Assembly: GCF_900177485.1 (NCBI RefSeq)
Contig: NZ_LT840186.1
Location: 248,001-312,000 of the forward strand
Reading direction: 5' to 3'
Length of the DNA: 64,000 nucleotides
Source of the DNA: Candidatus Pelagibacter sp. HIMB1321
GTDB lineage: Bacteria; Pseudomonadota; Alphaproteobacteria; Pelagibacterales; Pelagibacteraceae
Shown in pieces: positions 1 through 8,999 of this stretch (the first letter of the stretch is position 1; every line of letters begins with the position of its first letter). The notes below the pieces were generated by a model that ran no database searches, was not told the origin of the DNA, and worked only from the letters and a program-made list of their open reading frames with translations. The position numbers and the translations under genes are program-made.

Positions 1-10
1 CGTGGGTTAA
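1..10 (+). CDS. sufB: SufB, last two codons (partial)
   Basis: Bases 2-10 read Val-Gly-stop immediately before the sufC start. SufB proteins commonly end in a Gly-Ser-Val/Ile-Gly tail and sufB normally precedes sufC, so this is most simply the end of sufB, the scaffold subunit of the SufBCD complex. Only three codons are visible, so the call rests on gene order. Confidence 0.55.
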
Positions 11-11
11 A

Positions 12-746
12 ATGTTATCAATTCAAGATTTAAAAGCAAAAATTGATAATAAAGAAATTCTAAAAGGTTTAAATTTAGAAATTAATCCTGGAGAAGTTCA
101 TGCTATAATGGGCCCTAATGGTTCAGGTAAAAGTACACTATCAAATATTTTGTCTGGAAAAAAAGGATATGAAATTGAAGGTAAAGTTAATTTCAACAAA
201 GAAGATCTATTAGAATTAGAAACAGAAGAGAGAGCCCACAAAGGAATATTTTTGGCATTTCAGTATCCACTGGAAATTCCAGGAGTAAATACTAATACAT
301 TTTTAAAAACATCATTAAACGCTATAAAAAAAGCAAGAGGAGAAAAAGAGCTTGATGCCTTAGAATTTCTAAAACTGATTAAAAAAAAATCTAAAGAATT
401 AAAATTTGATGAAAAAATATTGAGTAGACAATTGAATGTAGGTTTTTCTGGTGGTGAAAAAAAGAAAAATGAAATACTTCAAATGTCAATTTTAAATCCA
501 AAATTATCTATTTTAGATGAAACTGATTCTGGATTAGATATTGATGCGTTAAGAATAGTTTCAGAAGGAGTAAATTCATTAAGAACAAAAGACAACTCTT
601 TTTTAATTATAACTCATTATCAAAGATTACTTGATTATATAAAACCTGATTTTGTACATGTACTTAAAAATGGTCAAATTATAAAATCAGGTGGGCCTGA
701 GCTAGCAATGGATTTAGAAAAAAAAGGTTATGAGGATTTTGAATAA
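12..746 (+). CDS. sufC: Fe-S cluster assembly ATPase SufC
   Basis: ABC-type ATPase of the SufBCD scaffold, which powers Fe-S cluster assembly in the cytoplasm. The 244-residue protein has a Walker A motif GPNGSGKS at residues 34-41, the FSGGEKK signature at 145-151 and a Walker B with the SufC-type LDETDSGLD at about 168-176. Length is normal for the family. It starts one base after the putative sufB stop and its stop overlaps the sufD start by one base, so it is translated as part of the suf operon. Identity is secure. Confidence 0.97.
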   Translation: MLSIQDLKAKIDNKEILKGLNLEINPGEVHAIMGPNGSGKSTLSNILSGKKGYEIEGKVNFNKEDLLELETEERAHKGIFLAFQYPLEIPGVNTNTFLKTSLNAIKKARGEKELDALEFLKLIKKKSKELKFDEKILSRQLNVGFSGGEKKKNEILQMSILNPKLSILDETDSGLDIDALRIVSEGVNSLRTKDNSFLIITHYQRLLDYIKPDFVHVLKNGQIIKSGGPELAMDLEKKGYEDFE

Positions 747-1993
747 TGCTTGATGAATTACAATTAAATTTTGAAAAATCTGTAAAAGATAATAATCTTT
801 CCTCCAAAGAATTAGAAATAAAGAAATTAAATTTTGATAATTTTTTAAAGAATGGATTCCCAAATAAAAGATTAGAAGATTGGAAATTTCTAGATTTAAA
901 TCAGATATTAAAATCAGAATTTGAAAATTTTAATTTTCAGCAAGACTTAATTGATACTAAAGAAGAATATTTTAAAATTATAAAAGAATTTGAGCATAAT
1001 CAAATTTTTTTATTAGATGGTGTTTTTTTTAGAAGTAACTTTCAATTTGAAGATATAGAAAAAATTAAAATTTCTAATGAAAAATATTATGATGAGCAAA
1101 TAAATGAAAATAGTTTAGTTAACTTAAATCATGCTTTTGTTAAAAAGAGACTTAAAGTTGAGGTTTTAAGCGGATATAAAGCTAATAAACCACTGATTAT
1201 TTACAGCAATATTTCAGATAAAAGCAAGTCTTCTATTATCAATTCGAATATAGAATTAGTCCTTGGAGAAGATAGTTCATTAGAGGTTATAAATTTATCA
1301 AACACACCTAAGCATATTAATTTTTTTAATTGTTTCTGCAGTACGACCATAAAAGACAATGCTGTTCTCAAGGTTTTTGATATTAATAAAGATAAAAAAA
1401 ATATTATTGAATATAATTTTGATGAAATTGATTTAAATAAAAATAGTCATTTAGAATACTTTATTTATTCTAGTGGGTCTAAATTTAAAAAACATGAAAT
1501 TAATTGCTCATTAAATCAACAATATGGATCAGCAGTTATTAATGGTATTTTAAATCTAGGTAAAGACAATCAACATGAAATTAAGACAACTATTAATCAC
1601 AATGAAGAAAATTGTCGAAGTTATCAACTAATTAAGAATGCACTAAATGAAAAATCAAAGGGAGTATATCAAGGAAAAATTTTCGTTGATCAGAAAGCTC
1701 AAAAAACAGATGGTTATCAATTAAGTAGAGCACTTTTACTAAGTGGTGAAAGCGAATTTAATGCTAAACCTGAACTAGAAATTTATGCTGATGATGTAAA
1801 ATGCTCACATGGCTCAACTTCAGGAAATATTGATGAGAATGCTATTTTTTATCTTATGTCGAGAGGATTATCATATTATCAATCAAGGCAACTTCTTATA
1901 AATGGCTTTTTACAGGAAGTTATAGAAAAAATATCTGACCCTGAGATCAAAGAATTAATAAAAAAAATAACTGGAATAAAAGATGAAAATTGA
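746..1993 (+). CDS. sufD: Fe-S cluster assembly protein SufD
   Basis: Scaffold partner of SufB and SufC in the SUF iron-sulfur pathway. The 415-residue protein shows the beta-helical SufB/SufD core in its second half, including the conserved stretch around YADDVKCSHGSTSG and the YLMSRGLS motif near the C-terminus. The N-terminal third is Lys/Asn-rich and divergent, as is common for SufD. It overlaps sufC by one base and sufS by 11 bases, which supports translational coupling. SufB/SufD paralogy is the only ambiguity, and length and gene order favour SufD. Confidence 0.94.
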   Translation: MLDELQLNFEKSVKDNNLSSKELEIKKLNFDNFLKNGFPNKRLEDWKFLDLNQILKSEFENFNFQQDLIDTKEEYFKIIKEFEHNQIFLLDGVFFRSNFQFEDIEKIKISNEKYYDEQINENSLVNLNHAFVKKRLKVEVLSGYKANKPLIIYSNISDKSKSSIINSNIELVLGEDSSLEVINLSNTPKHINFFNCFCSTTIKDNAVLKVFDINKDKKNIIEYNFDEIDLNKNSHLEYFIYSSGSKFKKHEINCSLNQQYGSAVINGILNLGKDNQHEIKTTINHNEENCRSYQLIKNALNEKSKGVYQGKIFVDQKAQKTDGYQLSRALLLSGESEFNAKPELEIYADDVKCSHGSTSGNIDENAIFYLMSRGLSYYQSRQLLINGFLQEVIEKISDPEIKELIKKITGIKDEN

Positions 1994-3200
1994 TCAGATT
2001 AAAAAAGAGTTTCCAATTTTTGATGAAAAAATTCAAAATAATGACCTTGTTTATTTAGATAGTGCAAATTCATCACAAAAACCAAAAGTGGTTATTGATA
2101 GAATAAATGAATTTTATACAAAGCAATTTTCTAACGTTGGAAGAAGTGTTCATTATTTAGCTGTTGCAGCAACAAATTTGTATGAAAATACAAGAACATC
2201 TGTTCAAAAATATATTAATGCTAAAGATAAAAACGAAATTGTTTTTACAAAAGGTGCAACAGAAGCTCTTAATTTAGTTGCAAATACTTTAGGGCAAAAG
2301 TATTTAGAAGAAGGTGATGAAGTAATTATCACAGAATTGGAACACCATTCTAACTATGTGCCTTGGCATTTTTTAAGAAAATCTAAAAATATAAAAATTA
2401 ACTTTGCTGAAACAAATGAATTTGGTGAAGTTCCTATTGAGAATATTGAAAAATTAATTACTGCAAAAACAAAGATTATTGCTGTTAATCATTTATCAAA
2501 TGTAACAGGTGCAATTTTACCAATTAAGGAAATAACACAATTAGCGCATTCAAAAGGCATAATTGTTGTTGTCGATGGATGTCAAGGAGCGCCACATTTA
2601 AAAATTGATGTTCAAGATTTAGATTGTGATTTTTATGCTATTTCATGTCACAAAATGTATGGACCCACAGGGCTTGGTATTCTTTATGGTAAAAAAAAAT
2701 GGCTAGATGAATTACCTCCCTACCAGGGTGGTGGCGGAATGATTAGAGAGGTGAAAAAAGACCGTATTTCTTATGGTGATTTGCCTAACAAATATGAAGC
2801 TGGAACAATGGCAACTGCTCAAGTCATAGCATTTGATCAGTCTATAAAATTTTTAGAAAAGGTTGGAATAGAAAATGTGATCCAACATGAAAAAGAATTA
2901 ATTGAATATGGACAGGAAATTTTAAAAAAAAATAATTCTGTTAAATTAATTGGGAATCCAAAAAATAAAGGTGGTGTATTATCATTTACTATTGAAGGAG
3001 TGCACCCACATGATATCGCAACAATTTTAGATGAAGATGGCGTAGCAATAAGAGCAGGACACCACTGTTGTCAAATCCTTCATGATAAATTGGGAATTCC
3101 TGCTAGCGCTAGAGCGTCTGTTGGAATTTATAACACCAAAGATGATTTAGACCAATTAAATGAGTCTATTAATAAGTGTAAAAAAATTTTTGATCTATAA
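1983..3200 (+). CDS. sufS: Cysteine desulfurase SufS
   Basis: PLP-dependent group II cysteine desulfurase that takes sulfur from cysteine to feed SUF cluster assembly. The 405-residue protein has the PLP lysine in the SCHKMYGPTG motif (Lys224) and the persulfide-forming cysteine in RAGHHCC (Cys362). The cofactor-binding segment THE-LEHHSN-like lies near residues 118-124. It overlaps sufD by 11 bases and its stop overlaps the sufU start by one base. SufU, its usual partner in systems lacking SufE, follows directly. Confidence 0.97.
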   Translation: MKIDQIKKEFPIFDEKIQNNDLVYLDSANSSQKPKVVIDRINEFYTKQFSNVGRSVHYLAVAATNLYENTRTSVQKYINAKDKNEIVFTKGATEALNLVANTLGQKYLEEGDEVIITELEHHSNYVPWHFLRKSKNIKINFAETNEFGEVPIENIEKLITAKTKIIAVNHLSNVTGAILPIKEITQLAHSKGIIVVVDGCQGAPHLKIDVQDLDCDFYAISCHKMYGPTGLGILYGKKKWLDELPPYQGGGGMIREVKKDRISYGDLPNKYEAGTMATAQVIAFDQSIKFLEKVGIENVIQHEKELIEYGQEILKKNNSVKLIGNPKNKGGVLSFTIEGVHPHDIATILDEDGVAIRAGHHCCQILHDKLGIPASARASVGIYNTKDDLDQLNESINKCKKIFDL

Positions 3201-3670
3201 TGAATTTAAAAGAACTATATCAAGAGATTATTTTAGAACATGGGAAAAACCCGAGAAATTTAAGAAAAACAGAAAACTTTAATAAAGATGCGAAAGGTAA
3301 TAATCCATTATGTGGTGACAATGTACATGTTTATCTAAAATTAGATGAAAACAAAAAAGTTCATGATATTTCTTTTGAAGGAAGTGGATGTGCGATATCT
3401 ATGGCCTCCGCATCGATAATGACTGATCTTATTAAAGGTAAAGCTGAAAAAGAAGTTAAAGAAATTGTTGAGGACTTTCTATCAATGATCAAAGAAAATC
3501 CAGATTTAAATACAAATCTGTTAAAAGAGGATGAAAAAACAAAGCTTATGTGTTTATCTGGAGTAAAACAATATCCAATGAGAGTAAAGTGTGCGACTTT
3601 ATCTTGGCACACATTAGTGACAGCAATTGATGGAAAAAATATAGAAGTTAATACTGAAAAAACAAATTAA
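3200..3670 (+). CDS. sufU: SufU-type Fe-S assembly / sulfur-transfer protein
   Basis: IscU/NifU-N-like protein that accepts sulfur from SufS. The 156-residue protein carries the three conserved cysteines Cys38 (in NPLCGD, with Asp40), Cys64 (GSGCAIS) and Cys131 (VKCATLSW). A longer spacer between the second and third cysteines, compared with IscU, fits the SufU subgroup described in Gram-positive bacteria, where SufU is a zinc-dependent sulfurtransferase for SufS. No SufE is seen in the operon, which supports this role by inference. One-base overlap with sufS. Confidence 0.9.
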   Translation: MNLKELYQEIILEHGKNPRNLRKTENFNKDAKGNNPLCGDNVHVYLKLDENKKVHDISFEGSGCAISMASASIMTDLIKGKAEKEVKEIVEDFLSMIKENPDLNTNLLKEDEKTKLMCLSGVKQYPMRVKCATLSWHTLVTAIDGKNIEVNTEKTN

Positions 3671-3675
3671 ACATT

Positions 3676-3972
3676 ATGAGTACAAAAGAAAAAATAATTG
3701 AAGAAATTAAAAAAATTTATGATCCAGAACTGCCAGTAAACATTTATGAGCTGGGTTTAATTTACGATATTCAAGTTGAAGATAAAAAAGCAAAAATTAA
3801 AATGACATTAACTACTCCAAATTGTCCAGTTGCAGAAAGTTTGCCAAAAGAAGTTAAGGATGGTGCAATGCAAGTTGAAGAAATAGAGGATGTAGATTTA
3901 CAATTAGTTTGGGACCCTCCATGGAATAAAGATATGATGTCTGAAGCTGCAAAATTGGAGTTAAATTTATAA
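3676..3972 (+). CDS. SufT-like MIP18/DUF59 protein of the suf operon
   Basis: A 98-residue MIP18 (DUF59) family protein. The conserved DPELPVNIYELGLIY core occupies residues 16-30 and the TTPNCP motif with Cys50 follows. Members encoded in suf operons (SufT) act in Fe-S cluster maturation; in other settings the domain occurs in phenylacetate oxygenase subunit PaaD. The position between sufU and sufA, with a one-base overlap to sufA, supports the Fe-S role. The exact function of SufT is still debated. Confidence 0.9.
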   Translation: MSTKEKIIEEIKKIYDPELPVNIYELGLIYDIQVEDKKAKIKMTLTTPNCPVAESLPKEVKDGAMQVEEIEDVDLQLVWDPPWNKDMMSEAAKLELNL

Positions 3973-4307
3973 TGAACCCAATAATTAAACTCAGTGATAA
4001 CGCAGCTCAACGTATTAAGGAAATTATGTCCCAAGCAGAAAAAGATGCTTTAGGGGTTCGAGTTTCAGTTAAGTCAGGTGGTTGCGCGGGCATGTCTTAT
4101 GTGATGGAATACACCAAAAAAGCAAATCCAGGTGATGAGATAATTGAGGATAAAGGTGTAAAAGTTTTTGTAGACTCTGCTGCTATTATGTACTTGCTTG
4201 GTACTGAAATGGATTACAAAAAAGAGGAGTTATCCTCATCATTTGTATTTAATAATCCCAATGAAACTGAGAGATGTGGGTGCGGAGAGTCCTTTAAAAT
4301 AGGATAG
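3972..4307 (+). CDS. sufA: A-type Fe-S carrier protein (SufA/IscA/ErpA family)
   Basis: Carrier that delivers assembled Fe-S clusters to target proteins. The 111-residue protein has the three family cysteines: Cys38 in SGGCAGMSY and Cys102/Cys104 in the RCGCGESF tail. It is the last gene of the suf operon in this window and overlaps the preceding SufT-like gene by one base. SufA, IscA and ErpA cannot be separated on sequence alone; the symbol is given from operon position. Confidence 0.93.
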   Translation: MNPIIKLSDNAAQRIKEIMSQAEKDALGVRVSVKSGGCAGMSYVMEYTKKANPGDEIIEDKGVKVFVDSAAIMYLLGTEMDYKKEELSSSFVFNNPNETERCGCGESFKIG

Positions 4308-4340
4308 GACATAACATCCCATAACACGCATATCAGTATT

Positions 4341-4351
4341 GCATAATATGC
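4341..4351. promoter_or_regulatory. Short perfect palindrome after sufA
   Basis: GCATA-A-TATGC is a perfect 5-1-5 inverted repeat in the 66-base gap between sufA and the small gene at 4374. A GCATAT at 4328-4333 repeats its outer part. It could be an operator or a weak hairpin; there is no T tract, so it is not a convincing terminator. Confidence 0.3.
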
Positions 4352-4373
4352 ATATCTAATGTATATGATTCAT

Positions 4374-4544
4374 ATGAACAAATTTGAATTTAAAAACTTA
4401 GTTAAATCCCTAAAAAATTCTCTGCAACAGAGAACTTTTTTTAAAGACCTAAGAAAAGAAGTAGAAACTGGTGCTAACGGCACGCAGGACTACGTGGTCA
4501 AAAAAGGAATTAACAAAGACACAGTTGCAACTACTAGACAGTAA
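4374..4544 (+). CDS. Small basic hypothetical protein
   Basis: An open frame of 56 codons from the ATG at 4374, or 61 from ATG 4359; three in-frame ATGs cluster here and none has a Shine-Dalgarno sequence. The protein is soluble and Lys/Arg-rich, with no signal peptide or membrane segment. Its second half is comparatively rich in small and polar residues (ETGANGTQDYVVKKG). I do not recognise the family. It sits between the suf operon and convergent glnA. Codon use and composition resemble real SAR11 genes, but the coding call is moderate. Confidence 0.55.
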   Translation: MNKFEFKNLVKSLKNSLQQRTFFKDLRKEVETGANGTQDYVVKKGINKDTVATTRQ

Positions 4545-4551
4545 TTAAATA

Positions 4552-5958
4552 TTAACTGCTGTAGTACATCTCAAACTCAACAGGATGAGGTGCGTGCTCA
4601 AATTTATGAATCTCCTCAAATTTAAGTGCAATGTAAGCATCGATTTGATCATCTGTAAATACCCCACCTTGAGTTAGGAAATCTCTATCTTTATCTAAGC
4701 TTTCCATTGCTTCTCTCAATGATCCACAAACTGTTGGAATAGCTTTTACTTCTTCAGGTGGAAGCTCATACAAGTCTTTATCAAATGACTCACCAGGATG
4801 AATTTTGTTTTTAATTCCATCAAGACCGGCCATTAGCATTGCTGCGAATGTAAGGTATGGGTTACCAGATGCATCTGGAAATCTGATTTCACATCTTGCA
4901 CCTTTTTTACTTAAGGTAATTGGTATACGACATGATGCAGATCTATTTCTCGCAGAATATGCAAGTAGCACTGGTGCTTCAAAACCAGGAACTAATCTTT
5001 TGTAACTATTGGTTGTTGAATTAGCAAATGCATTAATTGCTTTTGCATGTTTTAATATTCCACCAATATAGTGCAAAGCAGTTTCTGATAAACCTGCATA
5101 CGCATCACCTGAAAATACTGGAGTATTACCTTTCCAAATTGATTGGTGAATGTGCATTCCTGATCCATTATCTCCAGCAACTGGTTTAGGCATAAAAGTA
5201 GCTGTTTTACCAAATGAGTGTGTTACCATTTGCACAACGTATTTGTATAATTGAACGTTATCTGCTTGATCAACTAAAGTTCCAAAATACATACCAAGTT
5301 CGTGCTGACTTGGAGCAACCTCGTGATGATGTTTCTCAACTTTAATTCCAACCTCTTTTAAATTCTTAAGATATTCTCCTCTCATATCTTGTTCACTATC
5401 AACTGGAGGTACAGGAAAGTATCCACCTTTAACTGGAGGTCTATGTCCCATATTTCCGTTTTCATAAACTTTACCTGAGTTATATGGACCTTCTTTACTA
5501 TCTAAAACAAATCCTGTGTTGTTTGGATCATTATTAATTCTTACATCATCAAAAACGAAAAATTCTGGTTCTGGACCAAAAAAGGCTTTATCACCTATGC
5601 CTGAAGATTTTAGATATTCTTCTGCTTTTTTAGCAACACCTCTAGGATCTCTTTCATAGAGAGATTTTTTTACAGCATCTAAGATGTCACAAAAAAGTAC
5701 TACTGTATTGTGCGATGTAAATGGATCCATAAACATTCTTGCAGTATCTGGTTTTAAAATCATGTCAGATTCATTAATAGCTTTCCAACCAGCAATTGAT
5801 GAACCATCAAAGAAAACACCTTCGTTAAGCATATTTTCATCAACAATAGTTGCATCCATTGTTAAATGTTGAAGTTTACCTCTTGGATCTGTAAATCTAA
5901 GATCTACGAATTCTGCTTCTTTTTCTTTAATAAATTTTAAAACATTTGATGCACTCAT
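4552..5958 (-). CDS. glnA: Glutamine synthetase type I
   Basis: ATP-dependent synthesis of glutamine from glutamate and ammonia, the main nitrogen-assimilation step. The 468-residue length is typical of GSI-beta. Visible motifs are the DGSSI segment near residue 51, the ATP/metal region [12 protein letters not shown] at 262-273, NRSASCRIP at 338-346 and the adenylylation-type tyrosine Tyr397 in DLYELPPEE. It is preceded by a clear AAAGGAG ribosome-binding site at 5964-5970 on the minus strand and by a 13-base palindrome at 6004-6016. The presence of Tyr397 suggests GlnE control, though glnE and glnB are not in this window. Confidence 0.98.
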   Translation of the reverse strand: MSASNVLKFIKEKEAEFVDLRFTDPRGKLQHLTMDATIVDENMLNEGVFFDGSSIAGWKAINESDMILKPDTARMFMDPFTSHNTVVLFCDILDAVKKSLYERDPRGVAKKAEEYLKSSGIGDKAFFGPEPEFFVFDDVRINNDPNNTGFVLDSKEGPYNSGKVYENGNMGHRPPVKGGYFPVPPVDSEQDMRGEYLKNLKEVGIKVEKHHHEVAPSQHELGMYFGTLVDQADNVQLYKYVVQMVTHSFGKTATFMPKPVAGDNGSGMHIHQSIWKGNTPVFSGDAYAGLSETALHYIGGILKHAKAINAFANSTTNSYKRLVPGFEAPVLLAYSARNRSASCRIPITLSKKGARCEIRFPDASGNPYLTFAAMLMAGLDGIKNKIHPGESFDKDLYELPPEEVKAIPTVCGSLREAMESLDKDRDFLTQGGVFTDDQIDAYIALKFEEIHKFEHAPHPVEFEMYYSS

Positions 5959-6003
5959 TTTTACTCCTTTTTAAATTTTGTGTGTATGAATTATCAAATT
6001 AGT

Positions 6004-6016
6004 GTTGTTTAACAAC
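6004..6016. promoter_or_regulatory. 13-bp palindrome in the glnA upstream region
   Basis: GTTGTT-T-AACAAC is a perfect 6-1-6 inverted repeat 46 bases upstream of the glnA start codon, in the divergent gap between glnA and the YbaK gene. Such a compact dyad could be an operator for a nitrogen regulator or a leader hairpin. It has not been matched to a known binding site. Confidence 0.4.
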
Positions 6017-6101
6017 GCTCTATTAACATATAACACCTATGCAAATTTTACATAAGTGTGCTATTTAAAGGTCAAAATTACTAGCAATCAAAAGTTGTAT
6101 A

Positions 6102-6581
6102 ATGAGTTTTTTACAAAAAGAATCAGTGCAAAGAGCAGAAAAATTTCTTAAAGAATTTGACAGTAATCTTAATGTGATTTCGCTTGCAACATCTGCAAGA
6201 ACTGCTGCTGATGCCGCTAATTCTCTTAAATGTGAAGTAGGAGCAATTGTTAAAAGTCTACTTTTTTCAGCTGATGATAAGTTCATTCTTTGTTTAGTCT
6301 CAGGAGATAAAAAGGCTTCATTAAATAAACTAAAAAAAAGATTAGATATTAAGAATATGGAGATGGCAAAAGTTGAAGATGTTAAAGAGGTAACAGGTTA
6401 TACTATTGGAGGCGTTTCTCCAGTAGGTCATTTAAAAAAGATCGATATTTATATTGATAAAAATTTAGATAGGTTTAAGGAGCTCTATGCAGCCGCAGGT
6501 CATCCAAACTGTGTTTTTAAGATAGATTTTAAAAATTTAGTTCAAATAACAGATGGTTCAATTTTAGATATTACTGAATGA
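6102..6581 (+). CDS. YbaK/ProX-type aminoacyl-tRNA deacylase
   Basis: A 159-residue protein of the YbaK/EbsC editing-domain family, which hydrolyses mischarged tRNAs such as Cys-tRNA(Pro) or Ala-tRNA(Pro). Family features are the lysine in GAIVKSLLF (near residue 50), the LVSGDKK segment at about 67-73 and GYTIGGVSPVGH near residues 101-112. Full length for the family. It is divergent from glnA and overlaps the next permease gene by four bases. Which tRNA it edits cannot be read from sequence. Confidence 0.9.
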   Translation: MSFLQKESVQRAEKFLKEFDSNLNVISLATSARTAADAANSLKCEVGAIVKSLLFSADDKFILCLVSGDKKASLNKLKKRLDIKNMEMAKVEDVKEVTGYTIGGVSPVGHLKKIDIYIDKNLDRFKELYAAAGHPNCVFKIDFKNLVQITDGSILDITE

Positions 6582-7465
6582 GACAACCTATACTAATTGA
6601 CTATATATTATTAACCGTATTAGCCGTGATATGGGCATCTGCTTTTTCTAATATCAAAATAGCAACTTATTCATTTGGACCTATTACAATTGCTTTTCTA
6701 AGAGTTTTTTTTGGAGCTCTGCCTGTTTTGTTACTTTGTTATTTTAAAAAAATAAAAGTAGAAGCTTTTTCAAAAGATTGGCATTGGTTTGCAATGATTG
6801 GTTTTATCAATTTAGTGGCTCCATTTTTTTTAATTGCTTATGGTGTTAAATCTGTTCAAAGTAATTTAGCTGCAATCTTAATGTCATCAACAGCTTTAAG
6901 CTCAACAGTTCTTGGTCACTTTTATACAAAAAATGAGAGATTTGACCTTACAAGAACTATTGGTGTTTTAATTGGTTTTTCAGGTATTGTTTATTTATTT
7001 TCAGATAATTTATTAATTACAGAAAATAATTTTAGTTCTGCTTTATTAATTCTTCTAGGTGCCACTTGTTATGTTATTGGAGGATTGCTGACTTTAAAAA
7101 TAAGTAAGAAGAAAAATGAAAATGTAACTGGTTCGATACTAATTTGGGCAACTATAATATTGATACCACTTGTAAGTTTAGTTGAACAACCTTGGAATTC
7201 AACTCCGAGATTAGACTCAACTATATCAGTAATTTATTTAGGTCTAGTTTCAACAGGTTTAGCTTGGTTATTAAGATTTAAAATTCTAACAACAAATGGA
7301 TTAATTTTTCAATCACAAGTCTCTTATTTAATTCCAATTTTTGGAGTTATCCTAGGTTATATTTTTCTAGATGAAATAATAACAATCAAAGTTTTGGTTT
7401 CTTTGTTTGCAGTAATTATTGGAATATATTTTGTTAAAAAGGCTGGTATTAAAAAAACTACTTAA
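6578..7465 (+). CDS. EamA-family (DMT) permease
   Basis: Inner-membrane drug/metabolite transporter of 295 residues with about ten predicted hydrophobic helices in two EamA repeats. The opening helix reads IDYILLTVLAVIWASAF. Substrates of the family are diverse (amino acids, nucleotides, small metabolites) and cannot be assigned. It overlaps the YbaK gene by four bases and the convergent homocysteine methyltransferase by eight. Confidence 0.88.
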   Translation: MRQPILIDYILLTVLAVIWASAFSNIKIATYSFGPITIAFLRVFFGALPVLLLCYFKKIKVEAFSKDWHWFAMIGFINLVAPFFLIAYGVKSVQSNLAAILMSSTALSSTVLGHFYTKNERFDLTRTIGVLIGFSGIVYLFSDNLLITENNFSSALLILLGATCYVIGGLLTLKISKKKNENVTGSILIWATIILIPLVSLVEQPWNSTPRLDSTISVIYLGLVSTGLAWLLRFKILTTNGLIFQSQVSYLIPIFGVILGYIFLDEIITIKVLVSLFAVIIGIYFVKKAGIKKTT

Positions 7466-8363
7466 GCTTTGCAATTTCTTTAATATGTGATGGTCTCGTT
7501 TCACAACAACCACCTAAAATAGTAGCACCACCTTCCTTAAATTTTTTCGCAAACTCTGCAATTTTAATTGGATTTAGATCAGTTCTTTGTCCTAAAAATT
7601 CATTAGGATTTCCTTTGCTTTTTCCATAATTATTTGTGTAACCACCTTTTGGTTTTGTTGTTTGAAATGCATTAAATTTAAAACCAAAAGGCACTCCTAA
7701 ACTTTTCATCTCATCAAAGTTTTGCTCATAGGTCTCAGGGGATACGCAAGATAGCATTACACCAAGTGCATTTTTGTCTATGATTTTTTTGATTTCTGAG
7801 ATTTTTTCTCCACTTGGTAATTTTGTTCCCTCAGATATGTGTATTCCAATTAAGTAGGGCTTATTAAATTCTTTGATAGCTTTTATTCCACATTTGAACT
7901 CTTTCACACTGCTTAAAACGTCAAAATAATAAAAATCAATAAAAGGATCTAGTAATTTTGCTTGTTCATTAAGGTTATCTTCAATCTCATTCTCATCTCT
8001 TTCATCTGCTTCATATGTTAAATTTTGAGGAGGCAATCCACCAGCTATTTTAACATTTGGATAATCTTTTTTTGTTTCGAAAGCTATTTCACCAGCTTTT
8101 TGATTTAAGTATTCAAACTTATCTTCAACAGAATTATCTCTTAACCTTTTTCTTCGCATGGTAAAAGTAGCTGTTATAATTACCTCTGCACCTGCTTTAA
8201 TAAAATTAGAATGAGTATCTAAAAGAAGTTGATGATACTCTTCCTTGAGCACTGCATTTGCACTCCACAAAGTTCCATTAGGTTTCATACCGCTTGCAAG
8301 TAATTCCTGACCCATACCGCCATCAAGTATTCTAGTTGTTTTAAAAAAATCTAGATCAATCAT
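7458..8363 (-). CDS. Homocysteine S-methyltransferase family protein
   Basis: Zinc-dependent methyltransferase fold of the MmuM/BhmT type, which makes methionine from homocysteine using S-methylmethionine, SAM or betaine. The N-terminal DGGMGQEL is at residues 14-21. Zinc ligands are Cys206 (LSCVSPE) and Cys286/Cys287 (GGCCETRP). At 301 residues it is close to MmuM-type proteins and shorter than mammalian BHMT. The methyl donor is not determined. It lies downstream of the 2OG oxygenase gene on the same strand, 17 bases away. Confidence 0.88.
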   Translation of the reverse strand: MIDLDFFKTTRILDGGMGQELLASGMKPNGTLWSANAVLKEEYHQLLLDTHSNFIKAGAEVIITATFTMRRKRLRDNSVEDKFEYLNQKAGEIAFETKKDYPNVKIAGGLPPQNLTYEADERDENEIEDNLNEQAKLLDPFIDFYYFDVLSSVKEFKCGIKAIKEFNKPYLIGIHISEGTKLPSGEKISEIKKIIDKNALGVMLSCVSPETYEQNFDEMKSLGVPFGFKFNAFQTTKPKGGYTNNYGKSKGNPNEFLGQRTDLNPIKIAEFAKKFKEGGATILGGCCETRPSHIKEIAKLK

Positions 8364-8380
8364 TTTTCTTAATCTATTAA

Positions 8381-8971
8381 TTATTTTTGAAATATTATCT
8401 TTAAATTAAATGAAAAAGATCTTCTTTCACCTTCTACATTAAATGGGTAAGCTGTGTGCATTAGGTAATTTGGAAAAATATACATATCACCAATTTTTGG
8501 AATAACATTATAAATACTTTTGCTCAAAAAATTTTTTTGACCATTAATAAAATCTATAGTTCCATTTGTTCTAATTTTTTTATTTTTTACTTCTTTATTT
8601 CTAGTCATGTTTTTTGGTAGTTTTAAATAACCAACTCCCGATAAGTCACCTTCATGATAATGAATAGGATTGTATTCACCTTTGAATTGTCTAACAACCC
8701 ACACGTTTAAAATACGAATTTCTTTTATTTTTAATATCTTTTCATTTTTCAAAAATTTTTTAGCATTAATGATTATTTCTTTAGCTAAATTTTTTTTAAT
8801 AAAATTTGAATTTAATTTAATTTCATTTTTAATCTGACTTGCAAGTTTTGAGCTATAATCAGATTTTTTATTTTTAGTTTTTAAATCAAATTCACTGTTA
8901 ATTTTTTTTATAAAATTTCTCGAAATTCTAGTTTTTCCAATTGTTGGCCCAAAAGGTTTAATATTTTTCAT
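8381..8971 (-). CDS. Putative 2OG-Fe(II) oxygenase
   Basis: A 196-residue protein whose second half resembles the TIGR02466-type 2-oxoglutarate/iron dioxygenases. NPIHYHEGDLSGVGYL supplies the first iron ligands, and FPNYLMHTAYPF with GERRSFSFN supplies the distal histidine and the 2-oxoglutarate arginine. The N-terminal half is unusually Lys/Asn-rich. The substrate is unknown; relatives hydroxylate proteins or small molecules. The motifs are clear to the eye but the family assignment is by memory of the pattern, not a search. Confidence 0.72.
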   Translation of the reverse strand: MKNIKPFGPTIGKTRISRNFIKKINSEFDLKTKNKKSDYSSKLASQIKNEIKLNSNFIKKNLAKEIIINAKKFLKNEKILKIKEIRILNVWVVRQFKGEYNPIHYHEGDLSGVGYLKLPKNMTRNKEVKNKKIRTNGTIDFINGQKNFLSKSIYNVIPKIGDMYIFPNYLMHTAYPFNVEGERRSFSFNLKIIFQK

Positions 8972-8999
8972 ATTTTATTGCTAATACACTATATTAAAT

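Noticed and set aside
3361..3612. Minus-strand open frame inside sufU
   Set aside because: It lies entirely under a well-supported gene in another frame and shows no recognisable domain.
4805..5005. Plus-strand open frame inside glnA
   Set aside because: Shadow of glnA on the opposite strand; glnA is full-length and conserved.
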